Assembly: GCA_950097015.1 (NCBI GenBank)
Contig: CATNEN010000038.1
Coordinates: 16,052,001 to 16,116,000 of the forward strand
Reading direction: 5' to 3'
From: Macrostomum hystrix
Taxonomy: Eukaryota > Platyhelminthes > Macrostomidae
DNA: 64,000 nucleotides
The notes below the pieces were generated by a model, which saw only the letters and a program-made list of their open reading frames with translations, did no database searches and was not told the origin of the DNA. This document shows positions 45,901 through 55,420 of this stretch, piece by piece (position 1 is the first letter of the stretch; every line of letters begins with the position of its first letter). Both the position numbers and the translations under genes were made by a program.

Positions 45901-48900
45901 CAACGAGAGAGAGACACAGGGAAGCGAGAAAGGGAGACAGCCAACTTCTTCCAATTCCCCATTCTGACTGAACCGCTTTTAGATCCTAAATTTTTTTCTA
46001 GCCGAGTTTGCTGCTTTTTCTTCTAATTTTTTCTGTGGAACACAAACTCGCCATTTATCGCTTCGCTGATTTGCAAAGAACTAATTCCTTCCTGCTTCAG
46101 TATGTGTTCGCTTGAGGAGTCGGCTAGTCCATCCCCTGGGAGAAGAACAGGCTGTAGTTGGGCTACCTTCCGTGCTGGCCTGAGGCATAGCAGCTTATAG
46201 TAAGTTGAAAAGTGTTTTGGACCAGGACTAAGAAGTGGCTGTTTCCGATTTTACCGGAGCCTAAATGCTCACGGAATTTGGTGCCTGTTAAAGAAGATTT
46301 ATAAAATGCTCTTATCTAGAATTTTATGGTTTCAAATAAGATTAATGAATGCAACAATAAATTAGGGGATCTAGAATGGGATTAGAGGATCCAGAATGGG
46401 ATTAGAGGATCTAGAATAGGATTATAGGATTTAGCAGAGGATTAGAGGATCTAGAATAGGATTATAGGATTTAGCAGAGGATTAGAGGATCTAGAATAGG
46501 ATTAGAAGATATAGAATGGGATTAGAGGATCTAGAACGGGATTAGAGGATCTAGAATAGGATTAAAGGATTTAGCAGAGGATTAGAGGATCTAGAATGGA
46601 ATTAGAAGATCTAGAATGGGATTAGAGGATCTAAAATGGGATTAGAGGATCTAGAATAGGATTAAAGGATTTAGCATAGGATTAGAGGATCTAGAATAGG
46701 ATTAGAAGATCTAGAATGGGATTAGAGGATCTAAAATGGGATTCGAGGATCTAGGGTAGGATTTGAGGATCTAGGGTAGGATTTGAGGATCTAGGGTAGG
46801 ATTTGAGGATCTAGAATAATATTTGAGGATCTAGAATAGGATTTGAGGATTTGAGGATTTGAGAATAGGCTTAGAGAACTAAACAAGAATTAGATGATCA
46901 GACAAAGCGTAGAACTTTAATCGAATCGAATTAAACTTCAAGTTTGTTAATTTAAATCTGTGTAGAAGTGAATCTTTAAACTGTGTCCGATAATTGCACC
47001 CTAAGTTCGCAATATACAGTTATACATTTTTTAAAATCGTGTACGAGGTAATTAATATTGATATTAACCGGATCAAATATGCCTTTAAATATATTTTAAA
47101 TTGTTTCGAAACGTGTTGGGCCATCGTTTTTTATCGTCTGGCAGTTTGCACTCTCACTTTGCCTTGAAGGTTGGCCCTCAAAGTTGTAAATTGCACTACA
47201 AGTCCCCCAGGCATTCTCTTCGCGGCTGCACCCCAAATGAATGTGGCCTCGCCGCGGAATCGAGCTCAGAGCTCATGGTGCGAGAGGCCAACACGTCAGC
47301 CGTAGCACCAGCATTAGCTCGGTAAGAAAATTGAGTGGGTGTCGCTGCAGCCCGTTGACTAGCAAGCTGTACACGTGTTATCTATCTAATTATCTAGCAG
47401 TCGCAGCGGTTGCACTCACCCACAAAGATGACCAGAGTCGCTATGATGTACAGAGCCACCCAGGGCGCCTTACTGCCAGTTGACGATTCGAATTCGCAGC
47501 TCTCCCAGCTCAGATGGCCCTTGGCACTGGAGGCCATCTCTTCGCACTTGTAGTTGTAGTAGGTTAAATTCTCCGCATTGCTGGCCATCAGGTGTCGAAC
47601 TTGGGAGCTCCGTTGGCTGACTTCAAAGCTTCCTGCGGAGGGGAATTGTTGACCCCATTCTCTTATGACCCCATTCTCTGGTGACCACATTCTCTCATGA
47701 CCCCATTCTCTCATGACCCCATTCTCTCATGACCCCATTCTCTCATGACCCCATTCTCTCATGACCCCATTCTCTCATGACCCCATTCTCTCATGACCCC
47801 ATTCTCTCATGACCCCATTCTCTCATGACCCCATTCTCTCATGACCCCATTCTCTTATGACCCCATTCTCTCATGACCCCATTCTCTCATGACCCCATTC
47901 TCTGATGACCCCATTCTCTCATGACCCCATTCTCTCATGACCCTATTCTCTGATGACCCCATTCTCTCATGACCCTATTCTCTTATGACCCCATTCTCTC
48001 ATGACCCCATTCTCTTATGACCCCATTCTCTGGTGACCACATTCTCTCATGACCCCATTCTCTCATGACCCCATTCTCTCATGACCCCATTCTCTCATGA
48101 CCCTATTCTCTGATGACCCCATTCTCTCATGACCCCATTCTCTTATGACCCCATTCTCTCATGACCCCATTCTCTCATGACCCCATTCTCTGATGACCCC
48201 ATTCTCTCATGACCCCATTCTCTCATGACCCCATTCTCTGATGACCACATTCTCTCATGACCCCATTCTCTGATGACCCCATTCTCTCATGACCCCATTC
48301 TCTTATGACCCCATTCTCTGATGAACCCATTCTCTCATGACCCCATTCTCTGATGACCCCATTCTCTGATGACCCCATTCTCTGATGACCCCATTCTCTC
48401 ATGACCCCATTCTCTCATGACCCCATTCTCTGATGACCCCATTCTCTCATGACCACATTCTCTCATGACCCCATTCTCTGGTAAACACATTCTCTGATGA
48501 CCCCATTCTCTGATGACCCCATTCTCTGATGACCCCATTCTCTCATGACCCCATTCTCTGGTAAACACATTCTCTTATGACCCCATTCTCTGATGACCCC
48601 ATTCTCTGATGACCCCATTCTCTGATGACCCCATTCTCTGATGACCCTATTGTCTGATGACCCCATTCTCTGATAACCCCATTCTCTGATGACCCCATTC
48701 TCTCATGACCCCATTCTCTGGTGACCACATTCTCTGATGACCCCATTCTCTGATGACCCCATTCTCTGATAACCCCATTCTCTGATGACCCCATTCTCTT
48801 ATGACCCCATTCTCTGATGACCCCATTCTCTGATGACCCCATTCTCTGATGACCCCATTCTCTGATGACCCCATTCTCTTATGACCCCATTCTCTCATGA

Positions 48901-51900
48901 CCCCATTCTCTGGTGAACACATTCTCTGATGACCCCATTCTCTTATGACCCCATTCTCTGATGACCCCATTCTCTTATGACCCCATTCTCTCATGACCCC
49001 ATTCTCTGGTAAACACATTCTCTGATGACCCCATTCTCTGATGACCCCATTCTCTGATGACCCCATTCTCTCATGACCCCATTCTCTGGTAAACACATTC
49101 TCTTATGACCCCATTCTCTGATGACCCGATTCTCTGATGACCCCATTCTCTGATGACCACATTCTCTGATGACCCCATTCTCTGATGACCCTATTGTCTG
49201 ATGACCCCATTCTCTGATAACCCCATTCTCTGATGACCCCATTCTCTCATGACCCCATTCTCTGGTGACCACATTCTCTGATGACCCCATTCTCTGATGA
49301 CCCCATTCTCTGATGACCCCATTCTCTGATGACCCCATTCTCTTATGACCCCATTCTCTGATGACCCCATTCTCTGATGACCCCATTCTCTGATGACCCC
49401 ATTCTCTGATGACCCCATTCTCTTATGACCCCATTCTCTCATGACCCCATTCTCTGGTGAACACATTCTCTGATGACCCCATTCTCTTATGACCCCATTC
49501 TCTGATGACCCCATTCTCTTATGACCCCATTCTCTCATGACCCCATTCTCTGGTAAACACATTCTCTGATGACCCCATTCTCTGATGACCCCATTCTCTG
49601 ATGACCCCATTCTCTGATGACCCCATTCTCTCATGACCCCATTCTCTGGTAAACACATTCTCTTATGACCCCATTCTCTGATGACCCGATTCTCTGATGA
49701 CCCCATTCTCTGATGACCACATTCTCTGATTACCCCATTCTCTGATGACCCCATTCTCTGATGACCCCATTCTCTGATGACCCCATTCTCTGATGACCCC
49801 ATTCTCTGATGACCACATTCTCTGATGACCCCATTCTCTGATGACCCCATTCTCTGATGACCCCATTCTCTGATGACCCCATTCTCTGATGACCCTATTG
49901 TCTGATGTCATTATTTAGAAGTTAAACGCAATCAAATTATTGCACTCCTAACATTTGCAACTTTTTTTGCATATCTTTTCAGAGAGTGCAAAAGCCAGCA
50001 AGAAACACTTGAGACCTAAATTTTCTGATAATTTTTATTCTAGCCAAACTTAAGCAAGTTGGAATCACCGTGACGGTATCGGAGTTGGTAGCCTATAATA
50101 CGCGCTCGTAAATAATTCATCATTTTGATAGCAAGCTCAACTATTCAAATATTTATCAGCACATTACACAGGCTTTTAGAGTCCTATGCAAGTCACGGAT
50201 GAAGCGTGACTAGGCGCAATGATATTGTGATTTCTGTGCTTAGATTGGCGCAATCTATGCTCAACCTGTGCTCAACCTAGCATGTTAAATGGGGCCGAAA
50301 TTTTTATCATCGATTGTCTATAAGTCACTGACTGCGCTGTAGATCGTGTTAATTTTATATATTGTCTTACTATCTGATATTTTGTTAATATAATATAAAT
50401 ATAACATAAATATATTTTGTTTGTCTATACAGATCCGAATCGCCTTGCATTACTTACCGTCCAGGAATTGGGTCAGATCAATGACGATTGGACCGAGAAG
50501 CTAATTGCACTCGTACTTCATAACAAGTAATGCTCGCCTGTCTCTGATCAAAATGGAATCTGACAGAAGTGAGCGAAAGCCAAAATTCACACCTAATGCT
50601 TGCTATACCTGCTGTGCCTACAGTACGATATTCTCAGAAGTTTTAACAGCTCGAGCTTCGGGCAATCACTATTTGAGTGAAGTCGAGTATCGTCGAATAA
50701 AAAGGTTTGAGAACGTTGGAGAAGAGGCGGAGAGGTGCTGAGTGAGCCAGATGTTTCAGATTACAGGAGGGCACTCAAAGCTCTGAGTACTTTTATCGGT
50801 CTATACATGCTTGAAAGCTTTACAATTTGTTTGAATGAAACCAGATCCTGAGCATTTGCGAGATCTAAAAGCTCAGATGACGAAACTAATTTTCTTCCCA
50901 ATAGTTGAGAACCAGTTAACAAAGAGTTAGTATTCGTTAAACCGTGTCTTGTAATTATTGGTGTTTTTTGTATAAAAAGTTACAATAGTACAATCGATTG
51001 GTTATGTATCGATACGAACTACGTTCATTATGATACATGGGTAATTATTTTTTCTCAAGGTCAACTTTCACGCGATGTTTACGTGATGCTTTTAGATCGC
51101 CAAGTTTATATTTAAACAGTTTTAGCAAGTGCTATTTTTAGCTCCTCCCAAGGTCAAGCAACACGCGATAATTGCGTGATTTTTTTGCTTCTAATTTGAA
51201 ATACTACGCGATGCTAGCCGTTTCATTTTTATTTTTAGTTCGATGCAATTATGCTCAAATTAAGAACTTAATTAAAGGGTTCTACTTTTGATGGTATGGT
51301 TTATTTTAGTAAGCTGGTAGATTAATAATTACTTGCTGTTTATTTAGTAAGTAGGGACCTTGCATACTTTTCTTTGTTATATGAAATCTTAATTTGTTTT
51401 TTATGACAAATCAGTTCCCATCTAACCAAACTGTCTTGTTATTCTAAAATTCTTCTACCGGGAAAGATTTGCTTGTACTTTTACCTTCCTTCAAAAACAC
51501 TATTTAACTGTATCCAAGCCTAACACAGGCGTGTGATAGACTAGACACTTTATCGATAAATTTTGTTGAGAATCAGGATCTCTCTCGGTGCCCACCAACT
51601 CAATCTGACATGTTTTTCTCCCTCTCTGCCTCTCCCCTCCATCCGCCAGACAATATTCTCTCCAATTTCGTCCCCATTCACAATGTCGCCATTCATCTTT
51701 ATATAATTTGGCTAGCAGCTGCTAGTTCCCAAAAAACAGGAAGTATAAGTATCAACATGAGAGCGACAAGAAGCTGCAGTTGACACACGTTAGCTAGCTT
51801 TTATATATACTGATCCTTTGGGTTCATAGTAAGAGGATTAAAATCTTATATTGTTCCTATTCATAGTATAACTCACGAAAAAACTAATATATATTAGGTT

Positions 51901-52688
51901 TAAAACACACACGTGAATGGCTGTTCTCATTACTTTAGTTTTAACATTCTAAATATAATTATCTCGTATTTATTAACGGTTGTTTTACTAATAACTGTCA
52001 CTTCTGTAGAAGCCACGCGTTTGCCTCTCCCACCAAGGTCCCTGAGCTCGATTCCGCCGCGGAGAGAAGGCTTGGGGGCTTGTCGTGCAATTTACGCCCT
52101 TGAGGGCCAACCTCCATGGCACAGTGAGAGTGTACACTGCCTGACGATGAGAAAGTCAGGGCAGATGTACACACCTGATTGTGTGCCTGCGTACAGTATC
52201 TGTGTGCGCGCGTGCTCAGGAGTCAGCGGAATGGGCAGGATTGCCTCCTCGCTGGCTGCGGGTCTAGCTATTGTGTCACCAAAAGGATGTGCCATTGCCC
52301 ACAGCCCTCCAGCAAATTATTATTATTATTATTGGTCAACAGACCTACTATTTTTGCTACTTCACTTCGCAGTCTGTATAATAAGTGCTGACCAAACGCA
52401 ACTTCTATCATGCCTAGTTTCTATGAACAGCTGTTTTTATAAACATTATAAACATTATAAGATTGCACACTGCCTATAAGAATGAGAAAGTCGTCAATAG
52501 TTCCGCGAATATTAGTCCTCACCATCAGTTTGAGCAGCCGGATTAGACCAGATGAGCAGTGTTAGAAGTACCGCTCCGACGGTTGCTGTCAAGCAGGCCA
52601 CTGGTGGCTTGGGTCGATGAAGCAAATTAGCGTAACCAAGGCAACGATTCCACTGACCGCCGCGTCTGCGCCTACAGAAATCTGTCAT
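27064..52688 (-). CDS. Potassium-dependent Na+/Ca2+ exchanger (NCKX, SLC24 type), ten coding exons
   Basis: Exons in transcript order: 52523-52688, 47420-47632, 43641-43824, 43130-43402, 42385-42448, 41535-41708, 34642-35165, 34028-34181, 27827-27997, 27064-27270. All nine junctions agree in phase, giving 709 residues. NCKX proteins use the inward Na+ and outward K+ gradients to export Ca2+ at the plasma membrane. Features: an N-terminal hydrophobic segment (30-48); [17 protein letters not shown]; alpha-1 repeat [13 protein letters not shown] with its glutamate; [11 protein letters not shown]; a long cytoplasmic loop (about 275-510) with acidic and glycine runs; then [18 protein letters not shown] and GSNVFDI, the alpha-2 repeat with its aspartate; a final hydrophobic pair. 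Coding sequence is 8% of the span. Introns carry SINEs, LINEs and minisatellites. Closest paralogue (NCKX1-5) not decided. Confidence 0.88.
27300..27480 (+). mobile_element. SINE-1 related copy, divergent subfamily
   Basis: Forward orientation: B-box-like gggagttcgattcccg at about 27360, then ccatggactgaacagctgta shared with SINE-1. The central region of the other copies is missing. Confidence 0.6.
27600..27810. repeat. Degenerate ~28-30-bp repeat
   Basis: Recurring aggattatcgctaatctct at about 27610, 27667, 27727 and 27778. It ends just before the donor of NCKX exon 9. Confidence 0.6.
27827..27997 (-). CDS. NCKX exon 9 (alpha-2 repeat, second half)
   Basis: Acceptor ccccactcag/gat; the donor aga/gtgaga is inferred. 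Encodes [20 protein letters not shown], then GSNVFDI with the ion-binding aspartate. Confidence 0.88.
28130..28775. repeat. 30-bp minisatellite in NCKX intron 8
   Basis: Unit contains ccttcccagatcctcagatt, about 21 copies. It is the same family as the right end of the 20.9-21.6 kb array. Confidence 0.95.
28776..29579. other. Intron 8 DNA, no feature seen
   Basis: AT-rich. The minus frame 29077-29331 has no domain. Degenerate gaaatccc words foreshadow the next array. Confidence 0.45.
29580..29950. repeat. 17-bp minisatellite
   Basis: Unit aaatccctaattcccag, about 20 near-perfect copies with diverged edges. Confidence 0.95.
30462..34020. repeat. 23-bp minisatellite, ~155 units, abutting the NCKX exon 8 donor
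   Basis: Unit contains gagtgaccagtgaatgactg plus three variable bases. Marker variants with actagtg at 31451, 32049 and 33130 are spaced 598 and 1,081 bp, exactly 26 and 47 units, so blocks were duplicated in phase. The array reaches to within about 10 bp of the donor at 34027. Confidence 0.97.
34028..34181 (-). CDS. NCKX exon 8 (alpha-2 repeat, first half)
   Basis: Acceptor caacgcag, donor ccg/gtgagc. Encodes [20 protein letters not shown] and ends in LAAGTSIP, one residue before the DL of exon 9. Confidence 0.9.
34240..34556 (+). mobile_element. SINE-2 copy in NCKX intron 7
   Basis: B-box-like gagcacgattctacgg, then gccaacctccaaggcacagt, gtgctcaggagtcagcggaa and the end cagccctcctgcagttatta. 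The family has six clear copies here, with (ATT)n tails. Confidence 0.8.
34642..35165 (-). CDS. NCKX exon 7 (cytoplasmic loop and membrane re-entry)
   Basis: Acceptor atgtttcag/gaa, donor gaa/gtgagc. Encodes acidic stretches, an eight-glycine run and [19 protein letters not shown], then [18 protein letters not shown], the conserved segment entering the second membrane block. Confidence 0.88.
35391..35787 (-). mobile_element. SINE-2, near full-length copy
   Basis: Minus-strand head: gattagtagagcggt (A-box-like), then aagctcgattccgcgg (B-box-like). It ends with ctcctgcaattattattatt and an A-rich tail. Confidence 0.85.
35797..35823. repeat. (CAG)n microsatellite at a LINE junction
   Basis: About eight CAG units immediately before the LINE insertion; part belongs to the target duplication. 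Confidence 0.9.
35830..38109 (+). CDS. Non-LTR retrotransposon ORF2 fragment (reverse transcriptase, RNase H)
   Basis: The frame is open from the truncated end ([18 protein letters not shown]) through about 759 codons. RT motifs: [35 protein letters not shown], and the catalytic [11 protein letters not shown]. An RNase H domain follows, with [29 protein letters not shown] and [15 protein letters not shown], which supply the acidic residues and the histidine. Near the C-terminus is a zinc motif [17 protein letters not shown]. RNase H after RT points to the I/Ingi/R1-like group of LINEs. The endonuclease and ORF1 are missing. An intact long frame in a truncated copy suggests recent insertion. 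The apparent first Met is an internal leucine codon, not a true start. Confidence 0.88.
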   Translation, partial: RPIALTSCVAKTAERMIQRRLSCWLERNGILAPEQAGFRIGRSTEEILAHVCQSVFDGLEASPALRSALVLLDFRRAYNRVWLRALCIKLRNAGVPPRFTLWIYRFLRDRRATVHWGASRSRERCFEEGLPQGSVIAPLLWLIYINDLPTAVSLASPSCNINLYADDSSLLATQRKLTDCSIILQPAIDAVVRWCKRWKVLLSLEKCEYSTFTLCPSETNGKVRLPLTIDGNDLAFNPHPRLLGVTLDGQLTFSKHGTEIRQRMAQRRRALAAIAHRSNGADARTLRTIYTATIRACADYGSAIWLTGASPSTRQSVERQQNICARLITGCCSTTPNSSSLRLANLPPIGTVAIERAANLFERIARLPANCPSFQTAHRETRPRLKCRSFEEPPEDPVADTEPAAARLLDLDRTRRFRGCWRRAASELPISSTIRQLPREMPSWPPPWNFKREGDVSFDFSARTVSRTAPAEARAEAAAASIARARQAEATAWTDGSASGGCRNGGGAAVIHFNNSITCVHKPAGSICSSFQAELVAIHAALAFCHNEAAPGPKSIAVLSDSLSALSALEQGPLSQSTTVGEACWSIITASEASFAFIWVPGHAGIDGNDAADAAAAEAAAQDQANSAISLSAARAAIRRGRQELDYQILGPPLRPTDPGRSRLEFVTINQLRAGVSTICGVTRQRLGLQDDDICRDCGATDTTDHVLHHCPRGDAARHRIFGTGDPLTGPAGKIIAYLRDMGRWPPPILAPMRYRRAE
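35830..38128 (+). mobile_element. LINE copy 1: RT + RNase H, 5'-truncated, 12-bp target duplication
   Basis: Flanked by agcagcggggac at 35818-35829 and 38129-38140, an exact 12-bp duplication. It ends in a short (GAA)n tail after the stop. The 5' end is truncated inside the RT domain. Antisense to NCKX, in intron 6. Confidence 0.92.
38141..39777 (+). pseudogene. LINE copy 2: decayed RT fragment of a related family
   Basis: 38333 onward encodes [47 protein letters not shown] and FADDSALLA in one frame, then shifts frame around 38870 and again around 39090. The thumb-like part ([17 protein letters not shown]) resumes in the first frame. It stops at the start of RNase H (AWTDGS, about 39738-39755), where a purine tail and a CAG run begin. 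It is clearly diverged from copy 1, so it comes from a different lineage of the same clade. Confidence 0.82.
39778..39921. repeat. (CAG)n microsatellite, ~48 units
   Basis: Nearly pure CAG with a few CAA/GAG interruptions, following the A/G-rich end of LINE copy 2. On the NCKX transcript it reads (CTG)n in intron 6. Confidence 0.95.
39938..40515. other. Intron 6 DNA, no feature seen
   Basis: AT-rich single-copy-looking sequence without coding signal. Confidence 0.45.
40516..41018. repeat. 17/18-bp C-rich minisatellite
   Basis: Unit gagcccccttcctcactg with variants cattaccctttt and ctccgtg arranged in a recurring block of about 120 bp. Long open frames on both strands are a consequence of the 18-bp unit. 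Confidence 0.95.
41535..41708 (-). CDS. NCKX exon 6 (cytoplasmic loop)
   Basis: Acceptor aaccgcgcag, donor atg/gtgagc, 58 codons, phase 0 on both sides. Contains [16 protein letters not shown] and a QQQPPQPR stretch. Loop sequence is poorly conserved, so the support is phase, splice sites and position. Confidence 0.68.
41805..42060 (-). mobile_element. SINE-1 copy
   Basis: Same body as the 24.7-kb copy, including ggaatcgaacccgcgacctt (B box, antisense). The A-box end is degraded. A SINE-2 copy follows immediately. Confidence 0.8.
42061..42312 (-). mobile_element. SINE-2 copy, head truncated
   Basis: Begins with the reversed tail aataataattgcaggaggg and runs to the aggttggcccctcgagg region. 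The tRNA-like head is missing. Confidence 0.8.
42385..42448 (-). CDS. NCKX exon 5 (cytoplasmic loop, 64 bp)
   Basis: Acceptor atcgttgcag after a C/T-rich run, donor cgg/gtgagt. It is the only reading that bridges exon 4 (ending +2) to exon 6 (phase 0). Encodes [20 protein letters not shown]. Confidence 0.55.
42824..43065 (+). mobile_element. SINE-2 copy
   Basis: Contains tctcgattccgcggcgag, gccaacctccaaggcgcagt and caggagtcagcggaatgagc. It has an internal deletion and no tail. Confidence 0.75.
43130..43402 (-). CDS. NCKX exon 4 (membrane segments after alpha-1)
   Basis: Acceptor tatcctcag, donor cctg/gtgaga. [18 protein letters not shown], then [13 protein letters not shown] and [19 protein letters not shown], a clear NCKX pattern. 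Confidence 0.9.
43641..43824 (-). CDS. NCKX exon 3 (alpha-1 repeat)
   Basis: Acceptor aattttgcag, donor ccgg/gtgcgc. [20 protein letters not shown], then [17 protein letters not shown] with the ion-binding glutamate, ending in GIGTIAG. Confidence 0.92.
43825..45170. other. Intron 2 DNA with degenerate aaaatgtacttt words
   Basis: 43970-44220 has repeated but irregular aatgtactttt words. No coding signal. Confidence 0.5.
44886..44921. repeat. (GACT)n microsatellite
   Basis: About nine perfect tetranucleotide units. Confidence 0.95.
45175..45900. repeat. 18-bp purine-rich minisatellite in NCKX intron 2
   Basis: Unit gagagacaggaagagaat, about 40 copies. Strong purine bias on the plus strand. 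Confidence 0.95.
46360..46865. repeat. 20-bp minisatellite in NCKX intron 2
   Basis: Units gattagaggatctagaatgg and gattataggatttagcagag, about 25 copies, with the two types interspersed. Confidence 0.93.
46866..47419. other. Intron 2 DNA between the 20-bp array and exon 2
   Basis: Besides the SINE-2 fragment at 47130-47305, nothing is seen. Confidence 0.45.
47130..47305 (-). mobile_element. SINE-2, head half only
   Basis: Contains gaggccaacacg, ggaatcgagctc (B box, antisense) and gaaggttggccctcaaagtt. The tail half is missing. Confidence 0.75.
47420..47632 (-). CDS. NCKX exon 2 (extracellular segment and membrane helix)
   Basis: Acceptor cccctccgcag, donor gtgg/gtgagt. Ends with [16 protein letters not shown] leading into ALAIVCDD of exon 3. 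Contains a possible glycosylation site, NLT. Confidence 0.85.
47645..49913. repeat. 16-bp minisatellite, ~141 units, next to the NCKX exon 2 acceptor
   Basis: Unit ccccattctctcatga, alternating with tctgatga, tcttatga and tctggtaaacaca types. The variant tggtgaacac recurs at 48911 and 49455, exactly 34 units apart. The array ends about 12 bp before the exon 2 acceptor. Confidence 0.97.
49914..52011. other. NCKX intron 1, AT-rich part
   Basis: No established gene. One candidate plus-strand exon at 50433-50530 is listed separately. Confidence 0.5.
50433..50530 (+). other. Candidate terminal coding exon, unidentified
   Basis: After an acceptor-like tttgtctatacag the frame runs [20 protein letters not shown] for 31 codons to taa, with a protein-like composition. 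No family recognised. A GTAAGT on the other strand overlaps it, and no partner exon was found. Confidence 0.25.
52012..52333 (+). mobile_element. SINE-2, near full copy with (ATT)n tail
   Basis: B-box-like gagctcgattccgccg, full body, then cagccctccagcaaattatt and seven ATT units. Confidence 0.85.
52523..52688 (-). CDS. NCKX exon 1 (N-terminus with hydrophobic segment)
   Basis: Donor gatg/gtgagg joins exon 2 in phase. ATG chosen at 52688 (MTDFCRRRR); a second ATG at 52751 would add 21 residues. Basic residues before a hydrophobic stretch suggest a signal or anchor segment. Confidence 0.7.
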
Positions 52689-53455
52689 CCTAGATTTTGG
52701 AAAAAAATTCTCCGAATCTCGACTTAGTCCGACACTTTTTAATAATGTCAATCCTTTTTATTTCTGATTTGACGCCAGATTTGGCAGGCCTTAGATACTG
52801 CTAGACTGCGATTGGTCAGGAGGTGGTCAGGATGAGGAGAGAGGCAGATTAGAGCTTGGCGAGGTCGACATTGTTGAAGGATCGGTTTTGGCGATTGGGA
52901 AAAAATATCCTTTCCCCACAGAATCTGTGTGGGATACAGGAACGGCTGAGTAACTCGAAATTGACTTTCGGGATTGGGGAATTGACGACAGCCGGGGCTG
53001 CGTTGTTTGCGTCTCGGCTAATGGGGAAATGTATTTATATAAATTTTGCTCAGATCCCCAAAAGCAGCGCACACGGAGAACGCGACTGAGATTTGGCTCA
53101 GTCTATTAAGTCGCCCAAAAGGTCGCTAAAAAATGTTCAACTTCTCGGCAAAAGCTAGAAAATTTCTGGTGCTATATTCCATTTATAAGGGCCTGTTTGC
53201 TGCATGCCAAAAGTGTTTGCCATTCTTATCAAATCAACTTGGTGCGCAAATGTTCCCGACCAAAGAAAAGGTCGAAATTTTGTGAGTTTTTTGTTTAGCC
53301 AGTCAAATCTGCAACGATCGAAAAGCATTATTTTTAGCCTTAGGATTAGTTTATCACTATTTTAATAAGGGTGCATTAGGGAACAGTATGGGAACTAACA
53401 TTGTGTGTCGCTAAAATTGGAATACTGTATTTTAACATTCTACCCGTCTCAAATT
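52689..53455. other. Upstream flank of NCKX
   Basis: Should contain the promoter; no TATA box or other site stands out. Confidence 0.4.
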
Positions 53456-53459
53456 TATA

Positions 53460-55420
53460 TATTCCAAATCTTCAGTAATTGACTCCCTCTCCAGTAATCT
53501 ATCCTGTAATCCTACTGTGTTCGTGTTCTACTCAATAATCATCCAGTAATTTACATCCTCATCTGCCAGTAATCTACCCACAATCCTCCAGTAATCTACT
53601 CAATAATCTTCCGGTAATTGCTACTCGATAATCCTTCAGTAACCTACTACACAATCCTCCAGTAATCTACTCCATAATCCTTAAGTAATCTTCTTCATAA
53701 TCCTTCAGTAGTAATCTACTTCATAATCCTTAAGTAATCTACTCCATATTACTTCAGTAATCTACTCCATATTCCTTCAGTAATCTACTCCATATTCCTT
53801 CAGTAATCTACTCCATCTTCCTTCAGTAATCTACTCCATATTCCTTCAGTAATCTACTCCGAAATCGTCCAGTAATCTACTCCAAAATCCTTAAGTAATC
53901 TACTTCATAATCCTTCAGTAGTAATCTACTTCATAATCCCTAAGTAATCTAGTTTATAATCCCAAAGTAATCTATTCCATATTACTTCAGTAATCTACTC
54001 CATATTCCTTCAGTAATCTACTCCAAATTTCTTCAGTAATCTACTCCAAATTTCTTCAGTAATCTACTCCAAATTTCTTCAGTAATCTACTCCAAATTTC
54101 TTCAGTAATCTACTCCATATTCCTTCAGTAATCTACTCCAAATTTCTTCAGTAATCTACTCCAAATTTCTTCAGTAATCTACTCCAAATTTCTTCAGTAA
54201 TCTACTCCAAATTTCTTCAGTAATCTACTCCAAATTTCTTCAGTAATCTACTCCATATTCCTTCAGTAATCTACTCCAAATTTCTTCAGTAATCTACTCC
54301 AAATTTCTTCAGTAATCTACTCCAAATTTCTTCAGTAATCTACTCCAAATTTCTTCAGTAATCTACTCCATATTCCTTCAGTAATCTACTCCAAATTTCT
54401 TCAGTAATCTACTCCAAATTTCTTCAGTAATCTACTCCAAATTTCTTCAGTAATCTACTCCAAATTTCTTCAGTAATCTACTCCAAATTTCTTCAGTAAT
54501 CTACTCCATATTCCTTCAGTAATCTACTCCATATTACTTCAGTAATCTACTCCATATTACTTCAGTAATCTACTCCATATTACTTCAGTAATCTACTCCA
54601 TATTCCTTCAGTAATCTACTCCATATTACTTCAGTAATCTACTCCATATTACTTCAGTAATCTACTCCATATTCCTTCAGTAATCTACTCCATATTACTT
54701 CAGTAATCTACTCCATATTCCTTCAGTAATCTACTCCATATTACTTCAGTAATCTACTCCATATTACTTCAGTAATCTACTCCATATTACTTCAGTAATC
54801 TACTCCATATTCCTTCAGTAATCTACTCCATATTACTTCAGTAATCTACTCCATATTCCTTCAGTAATCTACTCCATATTCCTTCAGTAATCTACTCCAT
54901 ATTACTTCAGTAATCTACTCCATATTCCTTCAGTAATCTACTCCATATTCCTTCAGTAATCTACTCCATATTACTTCAGTAATCTACTCCATATTACTTC
55001 AGTAATCTACTCCATATTACTTCAGTAATCTACTCCATATTACTTCAGTAATCTACTCCATATTACTTCAGTAATCTACTCCATATTACTTCAGTAATCT
55101 ACTCCATATTACTTCAGTAATCTACTCCATATTACTTCAGTAATCTACTCCATATTACTTCAGTAATCTACTCCATATTACTTCAGTAATCTACTCCATA
55201 TTACTTCAGTAATCTACTCCATATTACTTCAGTAATCTACTCCATATTACTTCAGTAATCTACTCCATATTACTTCAGTAATCTACTCCATATTACTTCA
55301 GTAATCTACTCCATATTACTTCAGTAATCTACTCCATATTACTTCAGTAATCTACTCCATATTACTTCAGTAATCTACTCCATATTACTTCAGTAATCTA
55401 CTCCATATTACTTCAGTATG
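53460..55420. repeat. 23-bp minisatellite upstream of NCKX, ~80 units
   Basis: Unit contains atctactccatattacttca. The left 500 bp is diverged and becomes uniform to the right, with a middle block of aaatttcttc variants and a nearly pure right end. Confidence 0.97.

Noticed and set aside
45132-45962. 264-276-codon minus frames of [14 protein letters not shown] type
   Set aside because: 18-bp purine-rich array read antisense; all three frames open.
48335-49911. Minus frames of [16 protein letters not shown] repeats
   Set aside because: 16-bp array giving a 16-residue period (48 nt); not protein-coding.
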